This document shows positions 1 to 8,088 of a DNA stretch of 28,045 bases, in pieces. The stretch lies in assembly GCA_017455085.1 (NCBI GenBank), contig JAFTBT010000059.1:1-28045 (forward strand), given 5' to 3'. The notes under the pieces are model-generated. The model searched no databases. It worked only from the letters and a program-made list of their open reading frames with translations, and had not been told where the DNA came from. The stretch's first letter is position 1. Each line of letters starts with the position of its first letter. This DNA is from Synergistaceae bacterium. GTDB lineage: Bacteria; Synergistota; Synergistia; Synergistales; Aminobacteriaceae. The translations under genes and the position numbers were made by a program.

Positions 1-217
1 ATGATGGTGTGAATACCTGCACTACGAAAATCACTCATGAAGTTTTTTCCTGTATAGCTTGCTGTGACATAGACTTCACATGAATGATGGTGTGAATACC
101 TGCACTACGAAAATCACTCATGAAGTTTTTTCCTGTATAGCTTGCTGTGACATAGACTTCACATGAATGATGGTGTGAATACCTGCACTACGAAAATCAC
201 TCATGAAGTTTTTCCTG
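1..217. repeat. 83-bp tandem repeat, two full copies and a partial third
   Basis: The unit starting ATGATGGTGTGAATACC recurs at 1, 84 and 167, an exact 83-bp period. The first two copies look identical. The third matches for about 47-50 bases and then diverges, with one T fewer in its T run. The array continues off the left edge, so its true copy number is unknown. Within each unit TCATGAAGT faces an imperfect inverted copy in ACTTCACATGA. No convincing gene lies inside it. Confidence 0.93.
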
Positions 218-241
218 CATTATGAAATGAGTTAATTACTG

Positions 242-270
242 CTAACAATTTATCACAGTCAGTGTAAAAT
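242..270 (+). promoter_or_regulatory. possible promoter for the solute-binding protein gene
   Basis: CTAACA at 242-247 and TAAAAT at 265-270 are 17 bp apart and resemble -35 and -10 boxes, about 43 bp upstream of the binding-protein start. The region is AT-rich and is the only unrepeated stretch before the gene. Matches to consensus are only partial, so this is weak. Confidence 0.25.
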
Positions 271-312
271 TCAACCATTCCAAATTTTTCACACAAAGGC
301 AGGTAATTTTTC

Positions 313-1296
313 ATGAAGCGTACACTTTTGGCAGTACTCCTTGTAGTCTTGGCCGTCTCCTCAGCGTTCGGAGCATCGGGGAAAGTCATGCTCTACTCCT
401 CCATGCAGGAAGACCAGCTCGTAGCCATCAAGAAAGGTTTCGAGGCGAAATACCCCGACATCGTACTTGACTACTACTTTGCGGGAACAGGAAGGGTCAT
501 CACGAAAATTGCAACCGAACATCAGGCCGGACAGGTTGCCGCCGACGTAATCTGGGTAGGCGATCCTTCAGACTATCTGTCGTTCAAGAAGGAGGGGATT
601 TTGCAGAAATACTCTTCACCTGAAGCTGCGGCCATTGATGCGAAATTCATCGACCCTGACGGCTATTACACCGGAGCGAGAATGATGAACATGGGTATCG
701 GCTACAACTCTGCACTCGTGACTCCGGAGGACGCTCCGAAATCATGGAATGAGCTGCTCGATCCGAAGTGGGAAGGCCAAGTAGTCATGACTGATCCGTC
801 TTCGGCAGGGACTACGAAATATTTTGTTGCAGCACTCCTCGCAAGCCCAGAGTACGGAGAAGAATACTTCAGGAAGCTCAAGGCTAACGGCTGTGAACTG
901 GAGTCTGGAACTACTGCGACACACAATCAGGTTGCAGCAAGCGCGTATCAGGTGGGGATCATGCTGGACTATGTTTCGCATAACTTGATGGCTCAAGGTT
1001 CGCCGATAGGGTTCACGTATATTCCGAAGGACTTGATCTCGATATTCTCGCCGATCGGTCTCGTGAAAGGCAGCCCCAATAACGACAACGGAAAACTTTT
1101 GTATGACTTCATACTGTCGAAAGAAGGTCAGGAGATTCTTGTGGCGAATAATCTGCTGTCGGTCAGGAATGACGTTGAAATGCCCGGTGTTGACGTAGCA
1201 GGCATAGCAAAATCTGCAATGACTGTAGACCTTGAGGCACTGGCGGAGAACTCGGACAACATACTTGCGAGGTTTGATGCGATCTTCAAGAGGTAA
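313..1296 (+). CDS. ABC transporter extracellular solute-binding protein (Fbp/AfuA-like class)
   Basis: This 327-residue protein should capture a substrate outside the cytoplasmic membrane and hand it to an ABC permease. It has a clear signal peptide: basic MKR, a hydrophobic core to about residue 18, and an AFG-A cleavage site near 20. The mature N-terminus (GKVMLYSSM, then a GRV-type substrate loop) and the middle SWNELLDPKWEG block are typical of the type 2 periplasmic binding fold used by ferric iron, phosphonate and related transporters. I do not see the paired tyrosines of classical ferric-binding proteins, so iron is only one option. The start at 313 follows AGGCAGG. A terminator lies just after the stop, so this gene is probably transcribed apart from the ATPase/permease genes 1.4 kb downstream, which are nevertheless its likely partners. 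Confidence 0.88.
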   Translation: MKRTLLAVLLVVLAVSSAFGASGKVMLYSSMQEDQLVAIKKGFEAKYPDIVLDYYFAGTGRVITKIATEHQAGQVAADVIWVGDPSDYLSFKKEGILQKYSSPEAAAIDAKFIDPDGYYTGARMMNMGIGYNSALVTPEDAPKSWNELLDPKWEGQVVMTDPSSAGTTKYFVAALLASPEYGEEYFRKLKANGCELESGTTATHNQVAASAYQVGIMLDYVSHNLMAQGSPIGFTYIPKDLISIFSPIGLVKGSPNNDNGKLLYDFILSKEGQEILVANNLLSVRNDVEMPGVDVAGIAKSAMTVDLEALAENSDNILARFDAIFKR

Positions 1297-1313
1297 GCGG
1301 CCATGAATTAATG

Positions 1314-1348
1314 CGGAGGCCTTGAGGGATTCGGGGCTTCCGTTTTTT
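1314..1348 (+). terminator. Rho-independent terminator after the binding-protein gene
   Basis: CGGAGGCC (1314-1321) pairs with GGCTTCCG (1335-1342) through 8 bp with one G-U pair, followed directly by six Ts (1343-1348). It lies 18 bp past the stop codon and ends 12 bp before the convergent small gene. Confidence 0.8.
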
Positions 1349-1360
1349 GTGGAGAGAGTT

Positions 1361-1777
1361 TTAGCCGTTATCAGCTCGTTCGATTCTACAGCCGGTCAAC
1401 ATTTTCCCCAAACACAGACCCGAAATTTTCGCCCTCATTCCCTCACAAAGTCCCTCATGAATCTCGTTGAACTCACACGATATCACCCCGTCAAGCTCTA
1501 TCCTGTGCCTGTATTCGCTGCCTGATGTCTGGACTCTCTGAATGCCGGTGATCTCTCCGCTCACAACAAGCAGCTTCAAGTAATATCTGCCCTGAAAATT
1601 TCTAGGGTTCACCGCCAATTCACGGCCAAGTTTCGCAGCATCTATAGTGATAATTTCGTCTTCTGGCTTCTGCCTCAATATCCGGTTCGCTGCCTTCTCA
1701 AGCACAAGCCCAAAAGCAAATACTCCTCCTGCAATAATCACTGCACTCATCAGACCAAACACAATATCTAGAATCAT
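1361..1777 (-). CDS. small membrane-anchored protein with OB-like (tRNA_anti-like) domain
   Basis: A 138-residue protein of unknown role. Residues 3-26 form one hydrophobic segment (LDIVFGLMSAVIIAGGVFAF region) that would anchor it in the cytoplasmic membrane. The rest resembles tRNA_anti-like OB-fold proteins: an NPRNFQGRYY stretch followed by a LLVVSGEITGI strand, the usual layout of that family. No catalytic residues are evident. The start at 1777 has GGAG about 11 bases upstream. It is transcribed towards the binding-protein gene and away from the response regulator, so it has its own promoter. The OB-fold assignment rests on pattern resemblance only; the coding call is firmer than the family. 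Confidence 0.62.
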   Translation of the reverse strand: MILDIVFGLMSAVIIAGGVFAFGLVLEKAANRILRQKPEDEIITIDAAKLGRELAVNPRNFQGRYYLKLLVVSGEITGIQRVQTSGSEYRHRIELDGVISCEFNEIHEGLCEGMRAKISGLCLGKMLTGCRIERADNG

Positions 1778-1979
1778 ATTTTACTGCTCCAGTTCATCAC
1801 AAACTGACGGAGAAATTTGGGGCTTTCTGCGTATGAGCGATCGTGTGGGTCAATCAGGGAAAGGATTACCGAAAACTCCTCCGTCAAGTCTAGGAAAATA
1901 GCACACTAAATCTGCATGAATAATTTTCCGGCATATCTGGTATTATTTGCGGCGTAATCCCAAACATTCAGGAGGCATG

Positions 1980-2698
1980 ATGTACAAAATAGCTGTATGC
2001 GAAGACAATCCACTTGATGCTGCTGCACTTCAGAATATACTTGACGACTACGAACACCATTCCCGCGAAGACCTAAACGTGAAAAATTTCTCTGACGCTG
2101 AGTCTATGCTGGACTATTTCACCGCAGAACACTACAGCCCTGAAATTCTCATGACGGATATATCTCTGCCGGGCATTTCAGGAATCGAGGCTGTCAGAAT
2201 TTTACGGGGGTCTGGTTTTTCCGGAGAGCTCATCTTCACAACATCATCACCGGACTACGCACTCACTGCCTACGAACTCAGCGCAAGGCAGTACTTCCTC
2301 AAGCCCATTAACCCGCAAAAAGTCTTCGCAGTCCTTCAGGAAATTATGCACTCCCGCAGAGATGCCATCATGATCCGGAACAGAAAGGCACTGCGCAGAA
2401 TCATGTTCAGTGATATTCTTTACTGCGAGACACACGGAAAATATCAGGTCATTCACACGCGCTCCGAAGAAATCAGATTTAGACTCTCCGCCCGCAAGAT
2501 GAGGACACTGCCCACCCCCCCGTCAGTATTTTTACCGCCTTAGGGTCAGCATATTTGATTAATATCATGAACATTGACACGCTCATTGATGGACGTGTTA
2601 TATTTGACTGCGGAAAAGAATTATTACTCTCGCGCAAAAATTTCCAGAAACTCAGAAAGGATGTGAAAGATTTCTATCACCTGTCAGCAAAAACATGA
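1980..2698 (+). pseudogene. LytTR-type response regulator, frameshifted
   Basis: Residues 1-120 form a receiver domain: the acidic pair in CEDN, the phospho-acceptor Asp in MTDISLPGISG and the Lys in FLKPI are all present. A LytTR DNA-binding domain begins at about residue 130 (IMFSDILYCETHGKYQ). The frame breaks near residue 180 at a run of seven Cs (2515-2521) and stops at 2541. In the next frame the rest of LytTR continues intact (GSAYLININ-like segment, then LLLSRKNFQKL) to a stop at 2696-2698. One more C would restore a full protein of about 239 residues. AGGAGG at 1970-1975 favours the ATG at 1980 over 1977. The corrected end overlaps the ATPase region, so this would be the first gene of that operon. 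No histidine kinase is nearby. A real mutation, phase variation or a sequencing error are all possible. Confidence 0.85.
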
Positions 2699-2715
2699 AA
2701 GGAGGAAAATTCTTA

Positions 2716-3783
2716 ATGGCAGGAATCAGATTCAGAGACATATCATTTGCTTACGGGGACAAGCAGATTCTCAAGGACTTTTCTCTTGACGTTGAGGACT
2801 CGCAGATAATGTGCCTGTTAGGGCCGTCGGGCTGCGGCAAGACTACACTTATGCGGTGCCTTCTCGGTCTCAATAAGCCGTCTTCTGGAGAGATATACGT
2901 CGGCGAACGTTGCGTATTCTCCCGCGAAAAACGCATCAACATTCCACCAGAACGCAGGGGAATCGGCGTAGTGTTTCAGGACTATGCTGTGTGGCCTCAC
3001 ATGACCGTCATGGAGAATGTCTGTTACCCCATGAAAAAGCAGAGACTCCCAAAGGACGAGATCGACCGCAAAGCACGTTACGCCCTCGAACAGGTACGCA
3101 TGAGTGAATACGCCCCGTATTTGCCCAGCCAGCTCTCAGGAGGACAGCAGCAACGAGTCGCAATCGCAAGGGCACTCGTGAGTTCGGACGAGGTTATCGT
3201 GATGGATGAGCCTATCACGAATCTTGACGCTAAACTCCGCGAAGAAATGCTCATAGAGATTCGGCAGATACAGAAAAATATCGGCACAACTATTTTCTAC
3301 ATCACTCACGATCAGGAAGCATCACTACAGCTCTGCGACAAAATGGCCATCATGGACTCCGAAGGCAGACTCGTACAGCTCGGCACCGATGAGGATATTA
3401 TCCTGCGTCCGGCGGGAAGGTTCGTGTTTGAGTTCATAGGTGTGTCAAATTTCTTCAGGCTGTCGAAAATTTCGGGCGCATGGTGTTTCCACGACAACCC
3501 CGCAGAGAAATACGAGGGCCCTGTTCCGGAAAAGTACACCCAGTACGCAGATTTAGGAGTCAGACCGAATGATATCGTGTTCGATGAGGCTTCACCTGTT
3601 CGCGGGAAAGTCAAGCGTTCGGTGTTTCTTGGCAGCGAATACAACATGTTCGTGGATTTCGGCGGTCAGGAAGTCAGAGTCCAACGCAGCACTTTTGACG
3701 AGGGAGCAGGGAAAATTTCCGAAGGTGCAGATATCGGGCTGAGCTTCATCAATCCGGTTTTCTACGACGCAAAGGAGGCGTAA
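2716..3783 (+). CDS. ABC importer ATP-binding protein (FbpC/PotA class)
   Basis: A 355-residue cytoplasmic ATPase that would power the adjacent permease. Walker A GPSGCGKTT is at residues 36-44, the Q-loop at VFQD near 88, the signature LSGGQ at 140-144, Walker B VIVMDEP at 160-166 and the switch His in THD further on. The C-terminal third (about 240-355) resembles the TOBE domain of iron, spermidine and sulfate-type importers. I chose the ATG at 2716 because AGGAGG (2700-2705) precedes it by 10 bases; an earlier in-frame ATG at 2695 lacks such a site. It follows the response-regulator remnant and is 6 bp from the permease start, so they are co-transcribed. Confidence 0.93.
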   Translation: MAGIRFRDISFAYGDKQILKDFSLDVEDSQIMCLLGPSGCGKTTLMRCLLGLNKPSSGEIYVGERCVFSREKRINIPPERRGIGVVFQDYAVWPHMTVMENVCYPMKKQRLPKDEIDRKARYALEQVRMSEYAPYLPSQLSGGQQQRVAIARALVSSDEVIVMDEPITNLDAKLREEMLIEIRQIQKNIGTTIFYITHDQEASLQLCDKMAIMDSEGRLVQLGTDEDIILRPAGRFVFEFIGVSNFFRLSKISGAWCFHDNPAEKYEGPVPEKYTQYADLGVRPNDIVFDEASPVRGKVKRSVFLGSEYNMFVDFGGQEVRVQRSTFDEGAGKISEGADIGLSFINPVFYDAKEA

Positions 3784-3789
3784 CTAGAC

Positions 3790-5508
3790 ATGTTCAAGCG
3801 CAGGAGTAATTCAGACTTGGCCGCAATGGAGGGCAAACGTTTAGGGCTTGACGGGATAATGACACTGTTGAGCTTCGTGCTGCTTGCGGTGATAGTCGTG
3901 ATACCGATCTTCATGATCATCTACAACGCGTTTTTCTATCAGGGCAAATTTGACCTTACACTCTTCACGTCAGTAATCTTCGACAAGGAAAACCTCAAGG
4001 CTATGGGCAACACAATAATCATCGCCGTAGCTGTTACTGTCTTCGGGACGATTATGGGGCTGTTCTACGCGTGGCTTCTTGGCCGGAGCGATATACCCGC
4101 AAAAGGATTCATGCGTGCACTGTTCACGATACCGTACATGTTCCCGCCGTTCTTCGGAGCTATGGCGTGGGACTTGCTGTTTTCGGGAAGAGCAGGCTAC
4201 ATCAACCGGTGGCTAATGAGTACATTTCACCTTCGGAGGCCTCCCGTAAACATAAACTCTCTTGGCGGAATAATCTTCGTGGAATGCTCGTACTATTTCC
4301 CGTTCGTGTTCATGCAGGTGGTGAGCGCACTGGAGCGTATGGATCCGACACTTGAGGAGTCAGCAAGAATCGCCGGAGCAAAACAGTCGCAAGTCATCTG
4401 GAAAATCACTCTGCCTCTGGTGAAGCCAGCTATCTCTGCCGGAGCGTTACTGATTCTGATTTCGTCATTAGCACATTTCGGAGTGCCGTCCATACTGGGA
4501 TTCTCGAAGAATATATTTACACTTCCTACGATGATATACGCGCTGATAAATCGCAGTGGAGGGAGCTTTGAGGGTATTCGTCAGGGGACGGCGTTATCGA
4601 TTCTGCTGGTGGCAGTAGTAGCTGCGGCGTTGGTGCTGCAAAAATATGTGCTGAGTTCTGGAAGCTACGACATCATCAAGGGAAAATCCATGCGTCCGAC
4701 TCTCATAAAGCTACGTGGCGCAAAATACCCGTTGTTGTTCTTGGCATGTCTGACTCTGCTGGTGATAGTAGTTGTGCCGCTGGTGATGATATTCCTTGTT
4801 GCGCTGGTGAAGGCTTACGGATTGCCCTTAGTGTGGAAAAATTTCTCCCTCAGCAACTACCAGAAAGTATTTGCGTCTCCTGCAACTATGGACTCTATAC
4901 GTAACTCGTTATTCCTGTCGGTAACTGCCGGAGTCGTGTGTATGTTCTTGGGAGTGATGATAGCCTACGTGATTAACAGGATACGCCCCAGAGGAAGGAA
5001 CGTGCTGGAGATTCTCTCGATACTGCCCTACTCGATACCGGGTACAGTTTTGGCAATAGGGGTGATTCTTGCGTGGTCTGGAGCTATTTTCGGAGTGACT
5101 CTCTATAACACCATCTGGATAATACTTGTTGCGTACATGGCACGTTATTTGTCGTTCTCCATGAAGAGCGCGAGTGCATCACTTCAGCAGGTGAACTCAT
5201 CGCTTGAGGAGGCATCGAGGGCTTGCGGAGCTACACACACCGAGTCACTTCGGGATATTACGTTGCCATTGATCAAGCCTGCAATGGTGTCGGGGTTCTT
5301 CCTGATATTCTTGCCTGCAATGCGTGAGCTTACGACATCGATTCTGCTCTATGGGCCATACAGCCGGACACTTGGGGTACAGATTTTTGCTCTGCGTGAC
5401 GCGGGAATGATTCCACAGGCTGCGGCGTTGGCATCGGTAGCTATCGTGATAATCATCATCTGCAACGCGATAGTTACGTGGATCACGAAGGACAGGAAGG
5501 GGGCGTAG
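3790..5508 (+). CDS. ABC importer permease, two fused transmembrane units (FbpB-like)
   Basis: A 572-residue integral membrane protein with about twelve hydrophobic segments. It holds two tandem BPD-type permease domains. Each ends in an EAA loop for ATPase docking: LEESARIAGAKQSQ near residue 190 and LEEASRACGATHTES near 475. Fused double permeases of this length are typical of ferric iron and related importers. The first half runs to about residue 290, followed by a basic linker near 300 and the second half. The start at 3790 sits behind AAAGGAGGCG at the end of the upstream ATPase. The stop is followed within 2 bp by a small ORF. It is the only permease in the locus, yet two ATPase genes flank it. 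Confidence 0.93.
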   Translation: MFKRRSNSDLAAMEGKRLGLDGIMTLLSFVLLAVIVVIPIFMIIYNAFFYQGKFDLTLFTSVIFDKENLKAMGNTIIIAVAVTVFGTIMGLFYAWLLGRSDIPAKGFMRALFTIPYMFPPFFGAMAWDLLFSGRAGYINRWLMSTFHLRRPPVNINSLGGIIFVECSYYFPFVFMQVVSALERMDPTLEESARIAGAKQSQVIWKITLPLVKPAISAGALLILISSLAHFGVPSILGFSKNIFTLPTMIYALINRSGGSFEGIRQGTALSILLVAVVAAALVLQKYVLSSGSYDIIKGKSMRPTLIKLRGAKYPLLFLACLTLLVIVVVPLVMIFLVALVKAYGLPLVWKNFSLSNYQKVFASPATMDSIRNSLFLSVTAGVVCMFLGVMIAYVINRIRPRGRNVLEILSILPYSIPGTVLAIGVILAWSGAIFGVTLYNTIWIILVAYMARYLSFSMKSASASLQQVNSSLEEASRACGATHTESLRDITLPLIKPAMVSGFFLIFLPAMRELTTSILLYGPYSRTLGVQIFALRDAGMIPQAAALASVAIVIIIICNAIVTWITKDRKGA

Positions 5509-5510
5509 AC

Positions 5511-5636
5511 ATGAAGAATTTTTGCTGTGGATATGCTTTTAGCGTGGACATGCTACGTTCTGATTTTTGCGCTCATGGTGTGGGGACGGCTAATCACGTT
5601 TCGGCGATGGACTTTACACTCAGGAAGGGGGCGTAA
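5511..5636 (+). CDS. small ORF between permease and second ATPase, possibly a decayed membrane peptide
   Basis: A 41-codon frame starts 2 bp after the permease stop, behind the strong GGAAGGGGGCG ribosome site, and ends 2 bp before the second ATPase start. Its product (MKNFCCGYAF ... FTLRKGA) is Cys-rich and unlike any family I know. One base over, codons from about 5524 to 5620 read a convincing membrane helix (MLLAWTCYVLIFALMVWG), reachable from the same ATG if the five-T run at 5519-5523 lost one T. So this may be a frameshifted small membrane protein rather than a functional 41-mer. The operon-like spacing supports translation; the product identity is unsupported. Confidence 0.35.
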   Translation: MKNFCCGYAFSVDMLRSDFCAHGVGTANHVSAMDFTLRKGA

Positions 5637-5638
5637 AT

Positions 5639-6742
5639 ATGAATCAGGTAGTTTTGCGTCACGTCACCAAACGCTTCACGACTCGCACAATGGGAACTGT
5701 TACGGCAGTGGACGACTTCAACCTAGAGATTCAGGAAGGTGAATGCTTCTCGTTCTTGGGGCCTTCTGGCTGCGGAAAGACTACTACATTACGAATGATT
5801 GCGGGCTTTGAGGATTTATCGGAAGGTGAAATAGAGTTATGCGGTCGATTGGTCTCAAGCAGTGCCAAGAATCTCTACATACCTCCTGAAGAGCGCGATT
5901 TGGGCATGGTGTTTCAGGCGTTCGCTGTGTGGCCGCACATGAATATCTTCGACAACGTAGCTTTTCCCCTGAAGATTCGGAAGGTCGCAAAATCAGAAAT
6001 AGCCTCACGCGTAAAGGAAGCCCTCAAACACTGCTCACTCGACGGGCTGGAAAAACTCTACCCCGCAGAACTCTCCGGAGGTCAACAGCAGAGAATAGCC
6101 CTAGCCCGCGCAATAGTTACGAATCCGAAAGTTATGCTGCTTGATGAGCCGTTGAGCAACCTGGATCCGAAATTACGCGAGACCATGCGATTCGAGATCA
6201 AGGAGCTGCAGAGACAGTTCGGTTTCACGATAATTTTCGTGACGCATGACCAGTCTGAGGCTATGGCGATTTCTGACAGGATGATGGTTTGCGACATGGG
6301 CAAAATCATGCAGATAGACACCCCCGAAAATCTCTATAGGAAGCCTAATTCACGGTTTGTGCATAACTTTTTGGGAGAGTCGACGTTCATCAACGTAGCT
6401 GTGAAGGACGGGCATGTGTTCCCGAAAGGAGACGAGACTCAATCCATAGACTTGGCCGTGCCGGAAAATGCAGGTGCTGAGATGGTGATAGCTACTCGCC
6501 CAAACGCAATACGCCTCACGAAAAACGAGGGGTATATCACCCACATCGAGAAACGTATATTCTTGACGGACAGGACGGAATACCTTGTGCCTGTGGGAGA
6601 ACAGCTCGTGAAGATTCAGACACCTCACAGGGTAATTTTTGCGCCTGGTGAACAGTGCGGAATAGTGATCTCCGAGCCCGGGTGGTATCCTCCTGACGAC
6701 AAAGCCGCCGAAGCCGAACGTGCCAAGCGTCAGATTTTCTAG
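5639..6742 (+). CDS. second ABC importer ATP-binding protein (FbpC/PotA class)
   Basis: A 367-residue ATPase with Walker A GPSGCGKTT at 41-49, VFQAFAVWPH near 91-100, signature LSGGQ at 145-149, Walker B VMLLDEP at 165-171 and switch THDQ near 202. Residues from about 250 on form a TOBE-like substrate-regulated domain. It is clearly a paralogue of the ATPase at 2716-3783 but divergent outside the motifs. It follows the permease and small ORF in the same direction and has a GGAAGGGGGCG ribosome site. A strong terminator follows the stop. With one fused permease in the operon, the two ATPases could form a heterodimer, or one could serve a permease elsewhere. Confidence 0.93.
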   Translation: MNQVVLRHVTKRFTTRTMGTVTAVDDFNLEIQEGECFSFLGPSGCGKTTTLRMIAGFEDLSEGEIELCGRLVSSSAKNLYIPPEERDLGMVFQAFAVWPHMNIFDNVAFPLKIRKVAKSEIASRVKEALKHCSLDGLEKLYPAELSGGQQQRIALARAIVTNPKVMLLDEPLSNLDPKLRETMRFEIKELQRQFGFTIIFVTHDQSEAMAISDRMMVCDMGKIMQIDTPENLYRKPNSRFVHNFLGESTFINVAVKDGHVFPKGDETQSIDLAVPENAGAEMVIATRPNAIRLTKNEGYITHIEKRIFLTDRTEYLVPVGEQLVKIQTPHRVIFAPGEQCGIVISEPGWYPPDDKAAEAERAKRQIF

Positions 6743-6761
6743 CGGACAGAATTTTTTGGAG

Positions 6762-6795
6762 TCTCCCTTGAGAATTACTGCGGGGGAGATTTTTT
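6762..6795 (+). terminator. Rho-independent terminator ending the importer operon
   Basis: TCTCCC (6762-6767) pairs with GGGAGA (6784-6789), followed by six Ts (6790-6795). It begins 19 bp after the second ATPase stop. The hairpin contains the stop codon of the convergent rarA gene. On the minus strand no T run follows, so it should act mainly on the plus strand. Confidence 0.75.
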
Positions 6796-8076
6796 GTGTT
6801 CAGCCTTCCATGACTTTATGCTCTCGAGTCGTTTCTTGTAGCGCGATTCACTTCCCTGTTCTGTAGGCAAGTAGTATTCATGTCCCTGTAGATTCTCCGG
6901 CAGGCACTCCATAGCAGTGAGTCTCTCCTCGTAGTCGTGAGCATATTGATATCCCTTCCCGTACTCCAGTTCACGCATGAGTCTTGTCGGAGCATTGCGT
7001 ATGTTCAGCGGCACAGGCTCAGCGAGAGTCTCCAGAGCGTCCTTTTTCGCGGCATTGTACGCGACATCTAGGGCGTTGCTCTTCGGGGCGATGGACATGT
7101 GTATTACGGCTTGGGTCAGGTGTACGGAACACTCGGGCATCCCCAAAAAGTGGCAGGCCTGATACGCAGCTACAGCCATACTCAGCGCGCCTGGTTCTGC
7201 GAGTCCAACGTCCTCACTAGCGAATCTCACCACACGCCGCGCGATATACAGGGGGTCTTCACCGGACTCGAGCATTCTTGCGAGCCAGTACACAGCAGCA
7301 TCGGGATCGGAGTTGCGCATGGACTTGTGGAGGGCAGATATGAGGTTGTAGTGTTCTTCGCCGTTTTTGTCGTAAAGTAATGACTTTCTGGATGTACACA
7401 TGCTAAGGATTTCGGGAGTGATTTCTCCATCAGAGTTAGCGGCGGCCATTTCAAGCAGTGAGAGCGCGGATCTTGCATCACCGTTTGAGAATGCAGCTAT
7501 AGCCCGGAGTATGTCATCACTAATGGAGATATTGCCGTCAAGAAAAGCTAATGCCCTACGGAGAAGGCCAGTGATGTCATCAACGCTTAGGGGCTTAAGC
7601 ACGAAGACTTTACAGCGTGAGAGCAATGCGCCGTTGATCTCGAACGATGGATTTTCCGTAGTAGCTCCGATCAGGATTATGCTGCCTTTCTCCACAAAGG
7701 GCAAAAATGCGTCCTGCTGAGCCTTGTTGAAGCGGTGGAACTCGTCAACAAATAGTATAGTGCGTTCACCGAAATTGCGGTTGGTGTCTGCCTGCTTCAT
7801 GACTTCACGGATTTCTTTTATGCCGCTTGTGACTGCCGAAAAGTTGATGAACTGTGCGTGAGTGTGTCGTGCGATGATGCTTGCGAGGGTAGTTTTTCCG
7901 ACGCCTGGAGGCCCCCAGAAGATCATGGAGGGGATTTTGTCGCTGTCGATGATTCTGCGGAGGATTTGGCCTGGAGCGATGAGGTGAGTTTGTCCGGCGA
8001 AGTCGTTGAGGGATTGGGGGCGGACTCTTGCGGCTAAAGGCTCATCATTGGGTGTAGTGAACAGTGATTCCTGCAA
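6775..8076 (-). CDS. rarA: replication-associated recombination protein A (AAA+ ATPase)
   Basis: A 433-residue RarA/MgsA-family ATPase, which acts at stalled replication forks and binds single-strand binding protein. The N-terminus has the family's PLAARVRPQSLNDFAGQ block, Walker A GPPGVGKTT at 55-63, Walker B ILFVDEFHR at 107-115 and sensor-1 GATTEN at 137-142. The C-terminal part carries the helical clamp-loader-like region and the RLMRELEYGKGYQYAHDY motif typical of RarA. Length is normal. The start is a TTG at 8076 with AGGAG nine bases upstream; that ribosome site overlaps the stop codon of the HicA toxin gene 12 bp away. This spacing implies co-transcription with the toxin-antitoxin genes, which is unusual for a housekeeping gene. 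Confidence 0.95.
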   Translation of the reverse strand: MQESLFTTPNDEPLAARVRPQSLNDFAGQTHLIAPGQILRRIIDSDKIPSMIFWGPPGVGKTTLASIIARHTHAQFINFSAVTSGIKEIREVMKQADTNRNFGERTILFVDEFHRFNKAQQDAFLPFVEKGSIILIGATTENPSFEINGALLSRCKVFVLKPLSVDDITGLLRRALAFLDGNISISDDILRAIAAFSNGDARSALSLLEMAAANSDGEITPEILSMCTSRKSLLYDKNGEEHYNLISALHKSMRNSDPDAAVYWLARMLESGEDPLYIARRVVRFASEDVGLAEPGALSMAVAAYQACHFLGMPECSVHLTQAVIHMSIAPKSNALDVAYNAAKKDALETLAEPVPLNIRNAPTRLMRELEYGKGYQYAHDYEERLTAMECLPENLQGHEYYLPTEQGSESRYKKRLESIKSWKAEHKKSPPQ

Positions 8077-8088
8077 AGGATTATGCTC

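Noticed and set aside
1..217. CRISPR or phage attachment repeats
   Set aside because: The 83-bp units are contiguous and identical throughout, with no spacers, integrase or tRNA in the window.
313..1296. Naming the binding protein a ferric iron carrier (FbpA)
   Set aside because: The paired tyrosines of classical FbpA are not visible and no iron-box operator is apparent, so the substrate is left open.
1322..1525. A short plus-strand ORF after the binding-protein gene
   Set aside because: It starts within the terminator hairpin and is antisense to the OB-like gene.
5527..5742. A 71-codon ORF overlapping the second ATPase gene
   Set aside because: Its first part reads as a membrane helix, which I noted as a finding, but the second half overlaps 104 bp of a firm gene in another frame and looks random, so I do not call it as a gene.
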